NCBI GenBank assembly: GCA_947627175.1 | Contig: CANQVA010000008.1 | Coordinates: forward strand, 1 to 64,000 | Length of the DNA: 64,000 nucleotides | Direction: 5' to 3' | Source: an uncultured Ruminococcus sp. | GTDB lineage: Bacteria; Bacillota; Clostridia; Oscillospirales; Ruminococcaceae | Shown here: positions 28,040 to 36,137 of the stretch, piece by piece | Position numbering within the stretch: the stretch's first letter is position 1 | Layout: each line of letters begins with the position of its first letter | Program-made: the position numbers and the translations under genes | Notes under the pieces: generated by a model | What the model was told of the DNA's origin: nothing | Databases searched by the model: none | What the model saw: only the letters and a program-made list of their open reading frames with translations

Positions 28040-29788
28040 ATGCTCCGAAATGACGAATTTATTTATAATCTGCGGAATGCAAATCCGATTGAAAATGTAA
28101 TAGGCTCTTATGTAAGCATTCAGAAACGGGGAAGAAATTATTTATGCCTCTGTCCGTTTCATTCAGAAAAAACACCGTCATGTACTGTTTTTACAGATAC
28201 ACAGACTTTTCACTGTTTCGGATGTGGTTCAGGCGGTGATGTTATAACTTTTATAATGAAAATTGAAAATCTCGATTTTCGGGAAGCATTGAAACTGCTT
28301 GCTCAACGTTCGGGAATTGAAATGCCGCAAGATTTCTCAAAAGACAGCCGTAACACTCAGAAAAAAACACGAATATATGAAATGAACCGTATATCTGCAA
28401 ATTTCTTTTATCAGAATTTAGTGCAGGGCAGTGACAAATCGGGACTTAAATATTTTGCAAACCGCCGTCTTTCACCGGCAACTATAAAAAAATACGGGCT
28501 CGGTTATGCTTCCGATTCATGGAATGAACTTGTCAATCTGCTTAATTCAAAGGGATATTCAGATGATGAAATAACTGAGGCATGGCTCGGCGGACGTTCG
28601 CAAAAAACAGGAAATATATATGATATGTTCAGAAAAAGAGTTATGTTTCCGATTTCAGACCTTAAAGGGAATATAATAGGATTCGGCGGACGTGTTCTTG
28701 ACAATTCACTCCCGAAATACCTGAATACAGCAAAAACTCCCGTGTTTGACAAAGGTGCTAATCTGTTTTCACTGAATTTTGCTAAAAATTCCGACACGAA
28801 AAATATAATTCTCTGTGAGGGATATATGGACGTTATAGCCCTGAATCAAGCAGGTTTTGAAAATGCCGTTGCCACTCTCGGTACTGCAATAACTCCTGAA
28901 CAGGCAAGGCTTATAAGCCATTATGCAGACCATGTTATTATTGCATACGACAGCGACAATGCAGGTCAGAATGCCGCACAAAAGGCTATAAACCACTTTT
29001 CAGAAGTCGGCGTGCGGACAACGGTTATCCGCATGGAAGGTGCTAAAGACCCCGACGAATATATAAAAAAATTCGGTCATGACCGTTTTAAAATGCTTTT
29101 AGACGGCTCTGCTGATGCTACAAACTTCATGCTTGACAAATGCGAAAACGGTCTTGACCTTTCGTCAGAAAGCGGACGCTTTGAACTCTTGAAAAGAGTT
29201 TCATCGGTGCTTGCCGGAATAGAAAACAGGCTTGAACGTGAAGTATATATTTCCCGTACAGCACAAAAATGCGGTATTTCCGCCGATACGCTTAAAATTC
29301 ATATAAATGATATTCTGCGTAAATCAAAGAATACCGAAAAGAAAAAAGAATGGAATTCAACAGTGACAGGTGTAATAAGAAAAAATGTCAATCTGAATCC
29401 AGAAGAAATAAATTCCAGAAAAGAAACAAACGCCGAAAAAAGTATAATATACTTTCTGCTGAAACGTCCTGAAGAATATAAGGACATTGAAAAGGAAATT
29501 CCACCTGAATTTTTTGTGACACTTTTTCATAAAAGACTTTACAAGACTATACTTGAATATCTTAAAGCAGATTGTAAATTTTCTGTTTCACTTCTCAACA
29601 ATGAATTTTCTGTGGACGAAATGGAAAGAATAAGCGGAATAATAGCTTATTACAGTGACAAAGGAATAGACAGACAGTATTTTTCGGACTGTGTGAAAAT
29701 ACTCAAAAACAAGGACAGTTCCGCTAAAAACAACGAAAATTTAAGTGATGACGATATAATTAAACTTTTCACATCAAAGAAAAAATGA
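28040..29788 (+). CDS. dnaG: DNA primase
   Basis: A 582-residue primase that lays RNA primers at the replication fork. The N-terminal CHC2 zinc site is CPFHSEKTPSC plus FHCFGCG (residues 38-67). The catalytic TOPRIM core has CEGYMDVIALNQAGF near residue 258 and AYDSDNAGQNAA. The C-terminal helicase-binding region (residues 430-582) is more variable, as usual. GGAGG precedes the ATG. It is directly followed by rpoD, as in the classic macromolecular synthesis operon. Confidence 0.97.
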   Translation: MLRNDEFIYNLRNANPIENVIGSYVSIQKRGRNYLCLCPFHSEKTPSCTVFTDTQTFHCFGCGSGGDVITFIMKIENLDFREALKLLAQRSGIEMPQDFSKDSRNTQKKTRIYEMNRISANFFYQNLVQGSDKSGLKYFANRRLSPATIKKYGLGYASDSWNELVNLLNSKGYSDDEITEAWLGGRSQKTGNIYDMFRKRVMFPISDLKGNIIGFGGRVLDNSLPKYLNTAKTPVFDKGANLFSLNFAKNSDTKNIILCEGYMDVIALNQAGFENAVATLGTAITPEQARLISHYADHVIIAYDSDNAGQNAAQKAINHFSEVGVRTTVIRMEGAKDPDEYIKKFGHDRFKMLLDGSADATNFMLDKCENGLDLSSESGRFELLKRVSSVLAGIENRLEREVYISRTAQKCGISADTLKIHINDILRKSKNTEKKKEWNSTVTGVIRKNVNLNPEEINSRKETNAEKSIIYFLLKRPEEYKDIEKEIPPEFFVTLFHKRLYKTILEYLKADCKFSVSLLNNEFSVDEMERISGIIAYYSDKGIDRQYFSDCVKILKNKDSSAKNNENLSDDDIIKLFTSKKK

Positions 29789-29853
29789 TTTCGTCCGATT
29801 ATACGGCTTAATCTTATACATTACGGATAAACAAAAAACAGGAGGTATTTTTT

Positions 29854-30936
29854 ATGGAAAACAAAAAAACTACCATTGACGCTCTTATGGAAAAGGGCAA
29901 GACAACCGGAAAACTCACAACAAAAGAAATCACTGACGCTCTTGAAGAACTTGATTTCGACGTTGACCAGCTTAATACTTTCTATGATACCTGCGAAAAC
30001 CTCAATATTGAAATTGTAGAAGATATGAACGTTGACGCAGACCTTAAAATCGGTATGGACTCAAATATAACCGATGATTTGGAAATGGCTCTTTCAACTG
30101 AAGGCATAGCAATTGATGACCCCGTTAAAATCTATCTGAAAGAAATCGGACGTGTTCCTCTCCTCACTACGGAAGAAGAAATAGAACTTGCACAGAGAAT
30201 GAACAAGGGCGACCCCTACGCAAAGAAAAGACTTTCTGAAGCAAATCTGCGTCTTGTTGTTTCAATCGCAAAAAAGTATGTCGGCAGGGGTATGCAGTTT
30301 CTTGACCTTATACAAGAGGGAAACCTCGGACTTATAAAAGCTGTTGAAAAATTTGACTATACAAAAGGATTCAAATTTTCAACATATGCTACATGGTGGA
30401 TAAGACAAGCAATAACACGTGCCATTGCTGACCAGGCAAGAACTATCAGAATACCTGTTCATATGGTTGAAACAATTACTAAAGTTAAAAAGATTTCAAG
30501 CCAGCTACTCCATGAAAACGGTCATGACCCCAGCCCTGAAGAAATAGCTGAAAAACTCAATATGCAAGTTGAAAAGGTACGTGAAATAATGCGTGTTGCA
30601 CAAGACCCTGTTTCTCTTGAAACTCCTATAGGTGAGGAAGAAGACAGCCACCTCGGCGATTTTATCCCCGATGATGATGCACCGGCTCCCGCAGAAGCAG
30701 CCTCTCATACTCTCCTTAAAGAACAACTTAACGAAGTTCTTGCAACTCTTACAGACCGTGAAGCAAAAGTACTCAAACTCCGTTTCGGTCTTGATGACGG
30801 AAAATCACGTACTCTTGAAGAAGTCGGACAGCGTTTTGACGTTACACGGGAGCGTATAAGACAGATTGAAGCAAAGGCTTTAAGAAAACTCCGTCACCCC
30901 AGCAGAAGTAAAAAAGTCAAGGACTTCCTTGACTGA
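29854..30936 (+). CDS. rpoD: RNA polymerase primary sigma factor RpoD/SigA
   Basis: A 360-residue housekeeping sigma factor. Region 1.1 is short and acidic (residues 1-80). Region 1.2 has [17 protein letters not shown]. Region 2 holds [13 protein letters not shown] and the -10 recognition stretch [14 protein letters not shown]. Region 3 begins [11 protein letters not shown]. Region 4.2 ends with the helix-turn-helix [20 protein letters not shown] and the [14 protein letters not shown] tail. ACAGGAGG precedes the ATG. The many TTGACA-17-TATAAT promoters in this window fit its specificity. Confidence 0.98.
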   Translation: MENKKTTIDALMEKGKTTGKLTTKEITDALEELDFDVDQLNTFYDTCENLNIEIVEDMNVDADLKIGMDSNITDDLEMALSTEGIAIDDPVKIYLKEIGRVPLLTTEEEIELAQRMNKGDPYAKKRLSEANLRLVVSIAKKYVGRGMQFLDLIQEGNLGLIKAVEKFDYTKGFKFSTYATWWIRQAITRAIADQARTIRIPVHMVETITKVKKISSQLLHENGHDPSPEEIAEKLNMQVEKVREIMRVAQDPVSLETPIGEEEDSHLGDFIPDDDAPAPAEAASHTLLKEQLNEVLATLTDREAKVLKLRFGLDDGKSRTLEEVGQRFDVTRERIRQIEAKALRKLRHPSRSKKVKDFLD

Positions 30937-30949
30937 TATTCTTACATAC

Positions 30950-30976
30950 AGCCGTTCCTTGTGGGACGGCTTTTTC
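30950..30976 (+). terminator. Terminator of the dnaG-rpoD transcript
   Basis: The hairpin AGCCGT..ACGGCT with an inner CC/GG pair is followed by TTTTTC, 14 bases after the rpoD stop. Confidence 0.85.
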
Positions 30977-30991
30977 AATTTTATCCCTGTT

Positions 30992-31069
30992 TACACGTGT
31001 ATTACACGCCCTTGTTTCACAATACTTTTGCCTATATATAGGTGAGTACACAGGTACACGCCATTTTTC
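30992..31069 (+). repeat. 78-bp intergenic repeat, copy 1 (direct)
   Basis: The unit starts TACACGTGTATTACAC and ends GTACACGCCATTTTTC. It contains the palindromes ACACGTGT and CCTATATATAGG. It differs from copy 2 at about eight positions. Confidence 0.85.
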
Positions 31070-31092
31070 AGAGTTGTATTATATTTATTACA

Positions 31093-31170
31093 TACACGTG
31101 TATTACACACCCTTGTTGCACGCCACTTTTGCCTATATATAGGTGAATACACAGGTACACGCTATTTTTC
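31093..31170 (+). repeat. 78-bp intergenic repeat, copy 2 (direct)
   Basis: The same length and order as copy 1, offset by 101 bases. The GCCTATATATAGGTGA core and the GTACAC end are shared. Intergenic; no ORF is seen in it. Confidence 0.85.
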
Positions 31171-31274
31171 TTATTTTATAAACACTAAAAAAAAGCCCTT
31201 AAAAATGCTTACAGAGCGTCTCCGACTTATATGGAACGGAAAACAGGTGTGCCAATAGGCTATACTTTCTAACC

Positions 31275-31754
31275 TTATCTGAAATCTGTGAAATAATAAT
31301 GGTTATTATATTCATAAACTGTGCAGCTACTTATATCATCATTCTTAACAAAGTCTTCATAATAAACTTCGGTATTAACCGTTCTTCCGTCACTTAGCTG
31401 AACGTGATACCTATAATTATATGTTGCTCCGGGAGTTCGACTTAAAACCTTAATGTTTATTGTGTCTGTTATTATGCCTTCAATTACATTACCATGTTCC
31501 ATTATATTTTGTTTTTTATTGTTATAAATAACAGATTTTATAATTAAAAATATAATATGAAGCAGAATAAAAACTATTAAAGCAGATATCGGATTTATTG
31601 ATATAAGTTTTGACAATTCATCAGAAATATTCGCCTTTTGCTTAACGTCAAAACTCACTTCCACCAAAAAAATGATTATTAGTATGCCTACATCAACCCA
31701 TATTCTCGAAAGAGAACTTTCATTTTTGCTTTTATAATGTTTAGGTTGCTTCAT
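31275..31754 (-). CDS. DUF3592-like membrane protein
   Basis: A 159-residue protein with two membrane helices (about residues 18-34 and 55-76). After the second helix comes a soluble beta domain with GNVIEGIITDT and YHVQLSDGRTVNTEVYYEDF, the pattern of DUF3592 proteins. Its start overlaps the stop of the 41-residue gene upstream (ATGA), so translation is coupled. It lies inside the region bounded by the 78-bp repeats and is related in layout to the broken gene at 32034. Function is unknown. Confidence 0.6.
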   Translation of the reverse strand: MKQPKHYKSKNESSLSRIWVDVGILIIIFLVEVSFDVKQKANISDELSKLISINPISALIVFILLHIIFLIIKSVIYNNKKQNIMEHGNVIEGIITDTINIKVLSRTPGATYNYRYHVQLSDGRTVNTEVYYEDFVKNDDISSCTVYEYNNHYYFTDFR

Positions 31755-31876
31755 ACATTAACCTTTGCTCCGTCATAATTTGGCTCGCAAATAAGTATTT
31801 TTCCATATCTGTTTGCTATGCCCTTAACTACCTCATAGGTATTACAATATGGACATTTCACTTTTACCCCTGCCAT
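31751..31876 (-). CDS. 41-residue Cys-containing peptide
   Basis: A small protein with MAGVKVKCPYCNTYEVV at the start and one more Cys near residue 30 (ILICEP). CPYC suggests half a zinc ribbon. It has a GGGGAGGAAA ribosome site, its own promoter, and an ATGA overlap with the next gene, so it is likely translated. It could be a solitary zinc ribbon that pairs with another copy, or the remnant of an IS1-like InsA zinc finger, which begins in a similar way. The two views cannot be separated here. Confidence 0.55.
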   Translation of the reverse strand: MAGVKVKCPYCNTYEVVKGIANRYGKILICEPNYDGAKVNV

Positions 31877-31905
31877 TGTTTTCCTCCCCTTTCTCCATAT
31901 TGGAT

Positions 31906-31934
31906 ATTATACACCACCCTATTGAAAAAGTCAA
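31906..31934 (-). promoter_or_regulatory. Promoter of the 41-residue peptide/DUF3592 pair
   Basis: The minus strand has TTGACT (31934-31929), a 17-base spacer and TATAAT (31911-31906), 30 bases before the start codon. Confidence 0.75.
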
Positions 31935-31955
31935 CAGCTTTTGAAAGAAAAAAGA

Positions 31956-31984
31956 CAAGCACTCCACAAAATGAGAAGTGCTTG
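31956..31984 (-). terminator. Terminator after the broken DUF3592-like gene
   Basis: The stem CAAGCACT/AGTGCTTG is followed on the minus strand by a T-rich run (TCTTTTTTC). Confidence 0.65.
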
Positions 31985-32033
31985 TTTAGCTTACTGTATC
32001 GGTCTATCGTTGTTACTTGAAACTTCTATATGC

Positions 32034-32536
32034 CTACTGTCCTAATACATTATCATTTAAGATGTACACTGCACAGCAAGGAGAAGCAAGAACTTTTTCC
32101 GGCAACTTGTGACCAGTTTCTACAGGAACTTCCTGATTACCGTTATCATAAAATCTAACATTCAGAATGGTGTAGTTAGGTTGATAAATCAGATGACTTC
32201 TTCTGCCATGTGATACGTGTATTCTACGATAAGAAATCACTTCACCTTCTGTTTTTTTCCCGTTTGCCATGATTTTTTCACACGCCTGATACTGAATGTC
32301 CGGCTCAGACCGAGAATGAACAACGGAAACGAACAGAGTATCGGAATATAGATGTTTTCACGGAGAACATTCCAACCGCTATCGTTCTCTGCCAAGCAGA
32401 CGAATAATACACAGATAAGTATGAAGATGATAAGTCCGATTCCATATGCACCGCTCTATGCTGCGTGGCATCGAAAAAAGCTGAAATCATAATCGTCCAA
32501 TGGGTTTCTTATGACTGTATATCCGTTTTTCTTCAT
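32034..32536 (-). pseudogene. Broken DUF3592-like membrane protein gene
   Basis: Reading from the ATG at 32536 (GGAGAG before it) gives MKKNGYTVIRNPLDDYDF and so on. Codon 27 is an in-frame TAG (32458-32456). The same frame then continues as a two-helix membrane segment (YGIGLIIFILICVLFVCLA, then IPILCSFPLFILGL). It leaves the frame near 32260, and the beta domain continues in another frame as MANGKKTEGEVISYRR to the stop at 32034. Together these make one full-length DUF3592-like protein like the intact gene at 31275. One nonsense and one frameshift lesion are needed to explain it. Confidence 0.7.
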
Positions 32537-32557
32537 GGTATCTCTCCACTTCAATAA

Positions 32558-32821
32558 TTACGCTTTTAAACCGGTTTTTGCCTCAAATTCGGCAACGGTC
32601 ATATTTGCTCTTTTCGCTGCATCAACTATTGTCAAAATACCGTCCTTAACAAGACCAATCAGTGTAGCAAGTATACCTTCTTCTCTTCCTTCTCTTCTTC
32701 CCTCTTCTCTTCCCTCTTCTCGTCCTTCTTCCCTCTGCTCTGCAAAGGTTTTTGCTTCATCATATTCAGTAATACACATACGCTTCACTTCCGCTTTATT
32801 TGCCACAAGAAACATAAGCAA
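32558..32821 (-). pseudogene. C-terminal fragment of an Rpn-family nuclease gene
   Basis: An 87-codon open stretch almost identical at both ends to the last 85 residues of the full gene at 32848 (VANKAEVKRMCITEYDEAK and MTVAEFEAKTGLKA). It has no ribosome site and lacks the nuclease core. Between the shared ends it has five REEG-type units where the full gene has two. It looks like a tandem duplication of the 3' end of the full gene. Confidence 0.75.
32675..32734 (-). repeat. 12-bp tandem repeat coding REEG units
   Basis: Five 12-base units encode REEG REEG REEG RREG REEG. The full-length neighbour has two units at the matching place. Length change by slippage would keep the frame. Confidence 0.8.
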
Positions 32822-32847
32822 ATGAAATACTTTTTAATCATGGTCAA

Positions 32848-33714
32848 TCACGCTTTTAAACCGGTTTTTGCCTCAAATTCAGCAACAGTCATATGAGCTT
32901 CTTCAGCTGCCTGTGCAAGCGTAAGAATACCCTTTTTAACAAGACCAATCAACATACGCAGTCCGCCTATTTCAATACCTTCTTCTCTGCCTTCTTCCCT
33001 CTGCTCTGCAAAGGTTTTTGCTTCATCATATTCAGTAATACACATACGCTTCACCTCCGCTTTATTTGCCACAAGGAACGGCTTAATGAGCGAATCATCG
33101 GGCAATTCCTCTAATGCGGCATCTACTGCTTCTTCTAATGTTTCCATTGTCTGCTGATTGGAACGGACTTTTTCTACAAACCACGCATATTCTTTCAGAG
33201 GCTTGCAGGCATCAAGCAATGCCTTATTATGTCCGAAGTTAATGTTTATCATTGTGACCTTGACTTCAATGTCAGATTCTCCGTCAAATGAATCCGACAA
33301 ACTAAGTATAAGCTTATCTTCTTTATTGGCTATACCGTTATAAAAGCAAACACATTTCGGTGTCGGGGCTTTTTGCTGTGCAGAACTATATCTGTGATAG
33401 TGTCTGCTCTCCTCAATATACTTGCTGTATATCATTCCTGCATAAATCAGAAAACGCATAGGCATATTGGGATTGAATGTGGACTGCTGTTCATAGAAAT
33501 TCATCGTATTTTCAATCAGAAATGATACATCATTTTTCATACTCATGTAAACAACGTTTTCTATAGTGTTCAGTCTGATAGCACTTGCATCTGTATAATG
33601 TGAGCCGTTCATGGCATTATAGAGACTTAATGTCCATTCTTTATTTTGGGGATTGCCGAATATAAATTTAAAAAGTCTGTCACGATATTCACTGTTCACG
33701 CCTTTTTCAATCAT
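32848..33714 (-). CDS. Rpn family recombination-promoting nuclease/putative transposase (PD-(D/E)XK)
   Basis: A 288-residue protein of the Rpn/YhgA-like group, whose members have a PD-(D/E)XK nuclease fold and promote recA-independent recombination. SEYRDRLFKFIFGNPQNKEW near residue 9 is the usual start. DIEVKVTMININFGHN near residue 150 and the preceding strands fit the core, though I cannot place every catalytic residue. The C terminus has the REEGREEG repeat and an EFEAKTGLKA end. AAAGGAG before the ATG at 33714 decides the start over the longer frame. A strong promoter lies upstream. Such genes occur in multiple copies in Ruminococcus-like genomes. Confidence 0.8.
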   Translation of the reverse strand: MIEKGVNSEYRDRLFKFIFGNPQNKEWTLSLYNAMNGSHYTDASAIRLNTIENVVYMSMKNDVSFLIENTMNFYEQQSTFNPNMPMRFLIYAGMIYSKYIEESRHYHRYSSAQQKAPTPKCVCFYNGIANKEDKLILSLSDSFDGESDIEVKVTMININFGHNKALLDACKPLKEYAWFVEKVRSNQQTMETLEEAVDAALEELPDDSLIKPFLVANKAEVKRMCITEYDEAKTFAEQREEGREEGIEIGGLRMLIGLVKKGILTLAQAAEEAHMTVAEFEAKTGLKA

Positions 33715-33741
33715 CGGTATCACACTCCTTTGCTCAATTGT

Positions 33742-33770
33742 ATTATACCATTTATTCGTCATACTGTCAA
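33742..33770 (-). promoter_or_regulatory. Promoter of the Rpn-family gene
   Basis: The minus strand has TTGACA (33770-33765), a 17-base spacer and TATAAT (33747-33742). Confidence 0.8.
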
Positions 33771-33858
33771 GGAAAAAATCATTTTTCTTAAACTTCTGTT
33801 AATGTTATGCTGTCATTAAAACTTGTCTTGTATACAAAATATATTATAATACAACTAA

Positions 33859-33937
33859 GAAAAATGGCGTGTACCCGTGTACTTACCTGAATATAGCCAA
33901 AAAAGGCGTATTTTCATGGCGTGTACATATACGTGTA
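33859..33937 (-). repeat. 78-bp intergenic repeat, inverted copy
   Basis: The first 44 bases match the reverse complement of copies 1 and 2 with about five differences (GAAAAATGGCGTGTACC...). The remainder aligns more loosely and ends GTGTACATATACGTGTA. With the copies at 30992 and 31093, it encloses the Rpn/DUF3592 island in inverted orientation. Confidence 0.75.
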
Positions 33938-34076
33938 CACACGTTCATTCAGAAAAGAATTGGCTGTTTTTCAGCTTGTTTTTGGTGTCTGTCCTTACTT
34001 ATGCAAGAGCATTAATTTTGTTTTTCAAAAGGATAAATTTTCATGCATATGGCTCTGTATACTCTTTAAATTATTG

Positions 34077-34105
34077 TTGACAAAATAATCCTATTGGTAT
34101 ATAAT
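34077..34105 (+). promoter_or_regulatory. Promoter of the SH3 lipoprotein gene
   Basis: TTGACA (34077-34082), a 17-base spacer and TATAAT (34100-34105), all consensus, 36 bases before the ATG. Confidence 0.85.
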
Positions 34106-34140
34106 TATTATATAATATTATGAAAATGGAGTGAGGATAT

Positions 34141-35169
34141 ATGAATTTAAAAAGAAGTATTGCATTGATTCTCTGTTTTTCTGCAATTATGTCTGTTTCG
34201 TCATGCGGGCAGTTTAGACTGAAAGAAGACGACGATGATGATAACAAATCTTCTTTTCAGGAAGATGCAAAAAAATCGGAAGATTCGGTTTCTGTGGGAT
34301 ACATTGTACTTAAAAGCGGTGAAAAATCAGCGGATTTGTATGATGATATAGACGGAGATGTAATTGTTAAAATGTTTGACGGTGATATGGTTACGGTATA
34401 TTCAATTGATTCTGAGTGGGCAAAAATTAACTACGGCGGCAAAGACGGATATGTGAAAATTGAATATATTTCATTCAGTGAACCACAAAAAGAAAAAACT
34501 GAAAATGAAGCAAATGAAAATGAAGATGATGCAGTTTCAGTTAAAGTGTCCAGCAAAACACCTGAAGTATCAGAGGAAGAAAACAAATCTGAAGAAGATG
34601 AAAATAAATCTGAATTAAATTTGTCTGAAAAAATTGAAGTGAATAATACGGTTGAGATATTTTATATTAACGATATAGACGGTTTTCAGGTTGCAGACCC
34701 CGTGCGTTCATATCCGAAATATGTGCAAGAACCGTCTTATATAGATGGTTATTGCAGTGTATATGCGGCATATATTTATTCAATTCCGGATGTAAACAGC
34801 GTTAAACGTGAAACTGATATGCTTTACAGCGGAGACCCTGTAAAAATTCTCGGTTCTGTAAATGGCTGGTATTATATCGCTACTGACAACGGAAGCAACG
34901 GTGAACTTCATGGTTATGTAAGTCAAAGTTACGTAAGCGTAGGAAAAAATGAAGTGCAAAAGATAGATTACAGTGCAACTCAAGGACAAGTAAAGAACGG
35001 TATGACTGCATGGGTGAATTATACCCCCAGTAAAACTGATAATATCGAAACACTTTCAGGTGGTACAACTTTTACAATTATAGGAAATGCAAATGACTAT
35101 TGGTATCAGATAAGTTATGGCGGTGGTAAAACAGGCTGGATAAGCTACAAAATGGTTGATGTATGGTAA
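34141..35169 (+). CDS. Lipoprotein with three SH3b domains
   Basis: A 342-residue secreted protein. The signal peptide ends SVSSCGQ, a lipobox with Cys22. A short poly-Asp stretch follows, then three bacterial SH3 domains. The first, near residues 52-110, has VYSIDSEWAKINYGGKDGYVK. The second, near 195-260, has VNGWYYIATDNG. The third, near 270-342, has DYWYQISYGGGKTGWIS. An acidic Glu/Lys/Asn linker separates the first two. SH3b domains usually bind peptidoglycan peptides. No catalytic domain is present, so it may be a wall adaptor or sensor. Confidence 0.85.
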   Translation: MNLKRSIALILCFSAIMSVSSCGQFRLKEDDDDDNKSSFQEDAKKSEDSVSVGYIVLKSGEKSADLYDDIDGDVIVKMFDGDMVTVYSIDSEWAKINYGGKDGYVKIEYISFSEPQKEKTENEANENEDDAVSVKVSSKTPEVSEEENKSEEDENKSELNLSEKIEVNNTVEIFYINDIDGFQVADPVRSYPKYVQEPSYIDGYCSVYAAYIYSIPDVNSVKRETDMLYSGDPVKILGSVNGWYYIATDNGSNGELHGYVSQSYVSVGKNEVQKIDYSATQGQVKNGMTAWVNYTPSKTDNIETLSGGTTFTIIGNANDYWYQISYGGGKTGWISYKMVDVW

Positions 35170-35202
35170 AACTGATATGCAAATAAAAAACAAAACTGGT
35201 CA

Positions 35203-35231
35203 TTGACATTTTTCTCCTTTTTGTCTAAAAT
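35203..35231 (+). promoter_or_regulatory. Promoter of the pyridoxal kinase-like gene
   Basis: TTGACA (35203-35208), a 17-base spacer and TAAAAT (35226-35231), 34 bases before the ATG. Confidence 0.75.
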
Positions 35232-35264
35232 AATAGGTGTAAAATAAATAAGGAGAGAATTATT

Positions 35265-36098
35265 ATGAAAAAAGTAGTTACTATTCAGGATATTTCCTGT
35301 TTCGGAAAATGTTCACTTACGGTTGCACTTCCGATTATATCAGCAATGGGAATTGAAACGGCTGTTATTCCTACAGCTGTTTTGTCAACACATACAGGCG
35401 GATTCAAGGGTTATACATTTCGTGACCTGACGAACGATATTCCCGACATTGCAAATCATTGGAAAAACCTTGATTTAAAATTCGATGCGGTTTACACCGG
35501 ATACCTCGGTTCTGAAAAACAGATTAACATAGTATCGGAATTTTTTGACAGTTTCAGGACGGATAATAATTTTATAGTCATTGACCCCGTTCTCGGTGAC
35601 AACGGCAAATTTTATACAGGATTTACAGATGAGTTTGCAGTAAAAATGGCAGAACTCTGTTCAAAAGCCGACTATATTATTCCGAACATGACAGAAGCAT
35701 CTTTTATGCTTGGTATTCCGTATACCGAAAATTATGACAAAGCTTATGTTGAGGACGTACTCCGCAGACTTGTCGGACTTGGCTGTAAAACTCCTGTTCT
35801 TACGGGTGTACATTTTGACGACAAAGAACAGGGAGCAGCCGCCTATGATTCTGTTAATGATAAATTTTATTATTCTCTTAATGAGAATATAGACTGTTCA
35901 GTTCACGGAACAGGTGATATTTTCGCAAGTGTTTTCACAGGTGCTTTGACTCTCGGAAAAAATATTCAGCAGACGCTTGATATTTCGGTTGATTTTACTC
36001 TTGAATGCATAAAAACCACTTTTCCGCACCTTAAAGAAATGTGGTATGGAAGTTGTTTTGAGCCTTGTCTCGGAAAACTTATTGAAATGATTAAATAA
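35265..36098 (+). CDS. pdxY: Pyridoxamine/pyridoxal kinase (PdxY-like)
   Basis: A 277-residue ribokinase-fold enzyme that phosphorylates B6 vitamers. QDISCFGKCSLTVALPI near residue 7 is the typical N-terminal motif. VLSTHTGGFKGYTFRD, DPVLGDNGKFY and the HGTGDIFASVFTG anion-hole/base motif (Asp near residue 223) follow. The order matches the pyridoxamine kinase group of Firmicutes. AAGGAGAG precedes the ATG. The gene is monocistronic. Confidence 0.9.
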   Translation: MKKVVTIQDISCFGKCSLTVALPIISAMGIETAVIPTAVLSTHTGGFKGYTFRDLTNDIPDIANHWKNLDLKFDAVYTGYLGSEKQINIVSEFFDSFRTDNNFIVIDPVLGDNGKFYTGFTDEFAVKMAELCSKADYIIPNMTEASFMLGIPYTENYDKAYVEDVLRRLVGLGCKTPVLTGVHFDDKEQGAAAYDSVNDKFYYSLNENIDCSVHGTGDIFASVFTGALTLGKNIQQTLDISVDFTLECIKTTFPHLKEMWYGSCFEPCLGKLIEMIK

Positions 36099-36109
36099 AT
36101 AAAAAAATC

Positions 36110-36131
36110 AGCTCCGGTATATGCCGGAGCT
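36110..36131. terminator. Bidirectional terminator
   Basis: The stem AGCTCCGG/CCGGAGCT has an A run on the left and a T-rich flank on the right, between convergent genes. Confidence 0.8.
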
Positions 36132-36137
36132 TCAATT

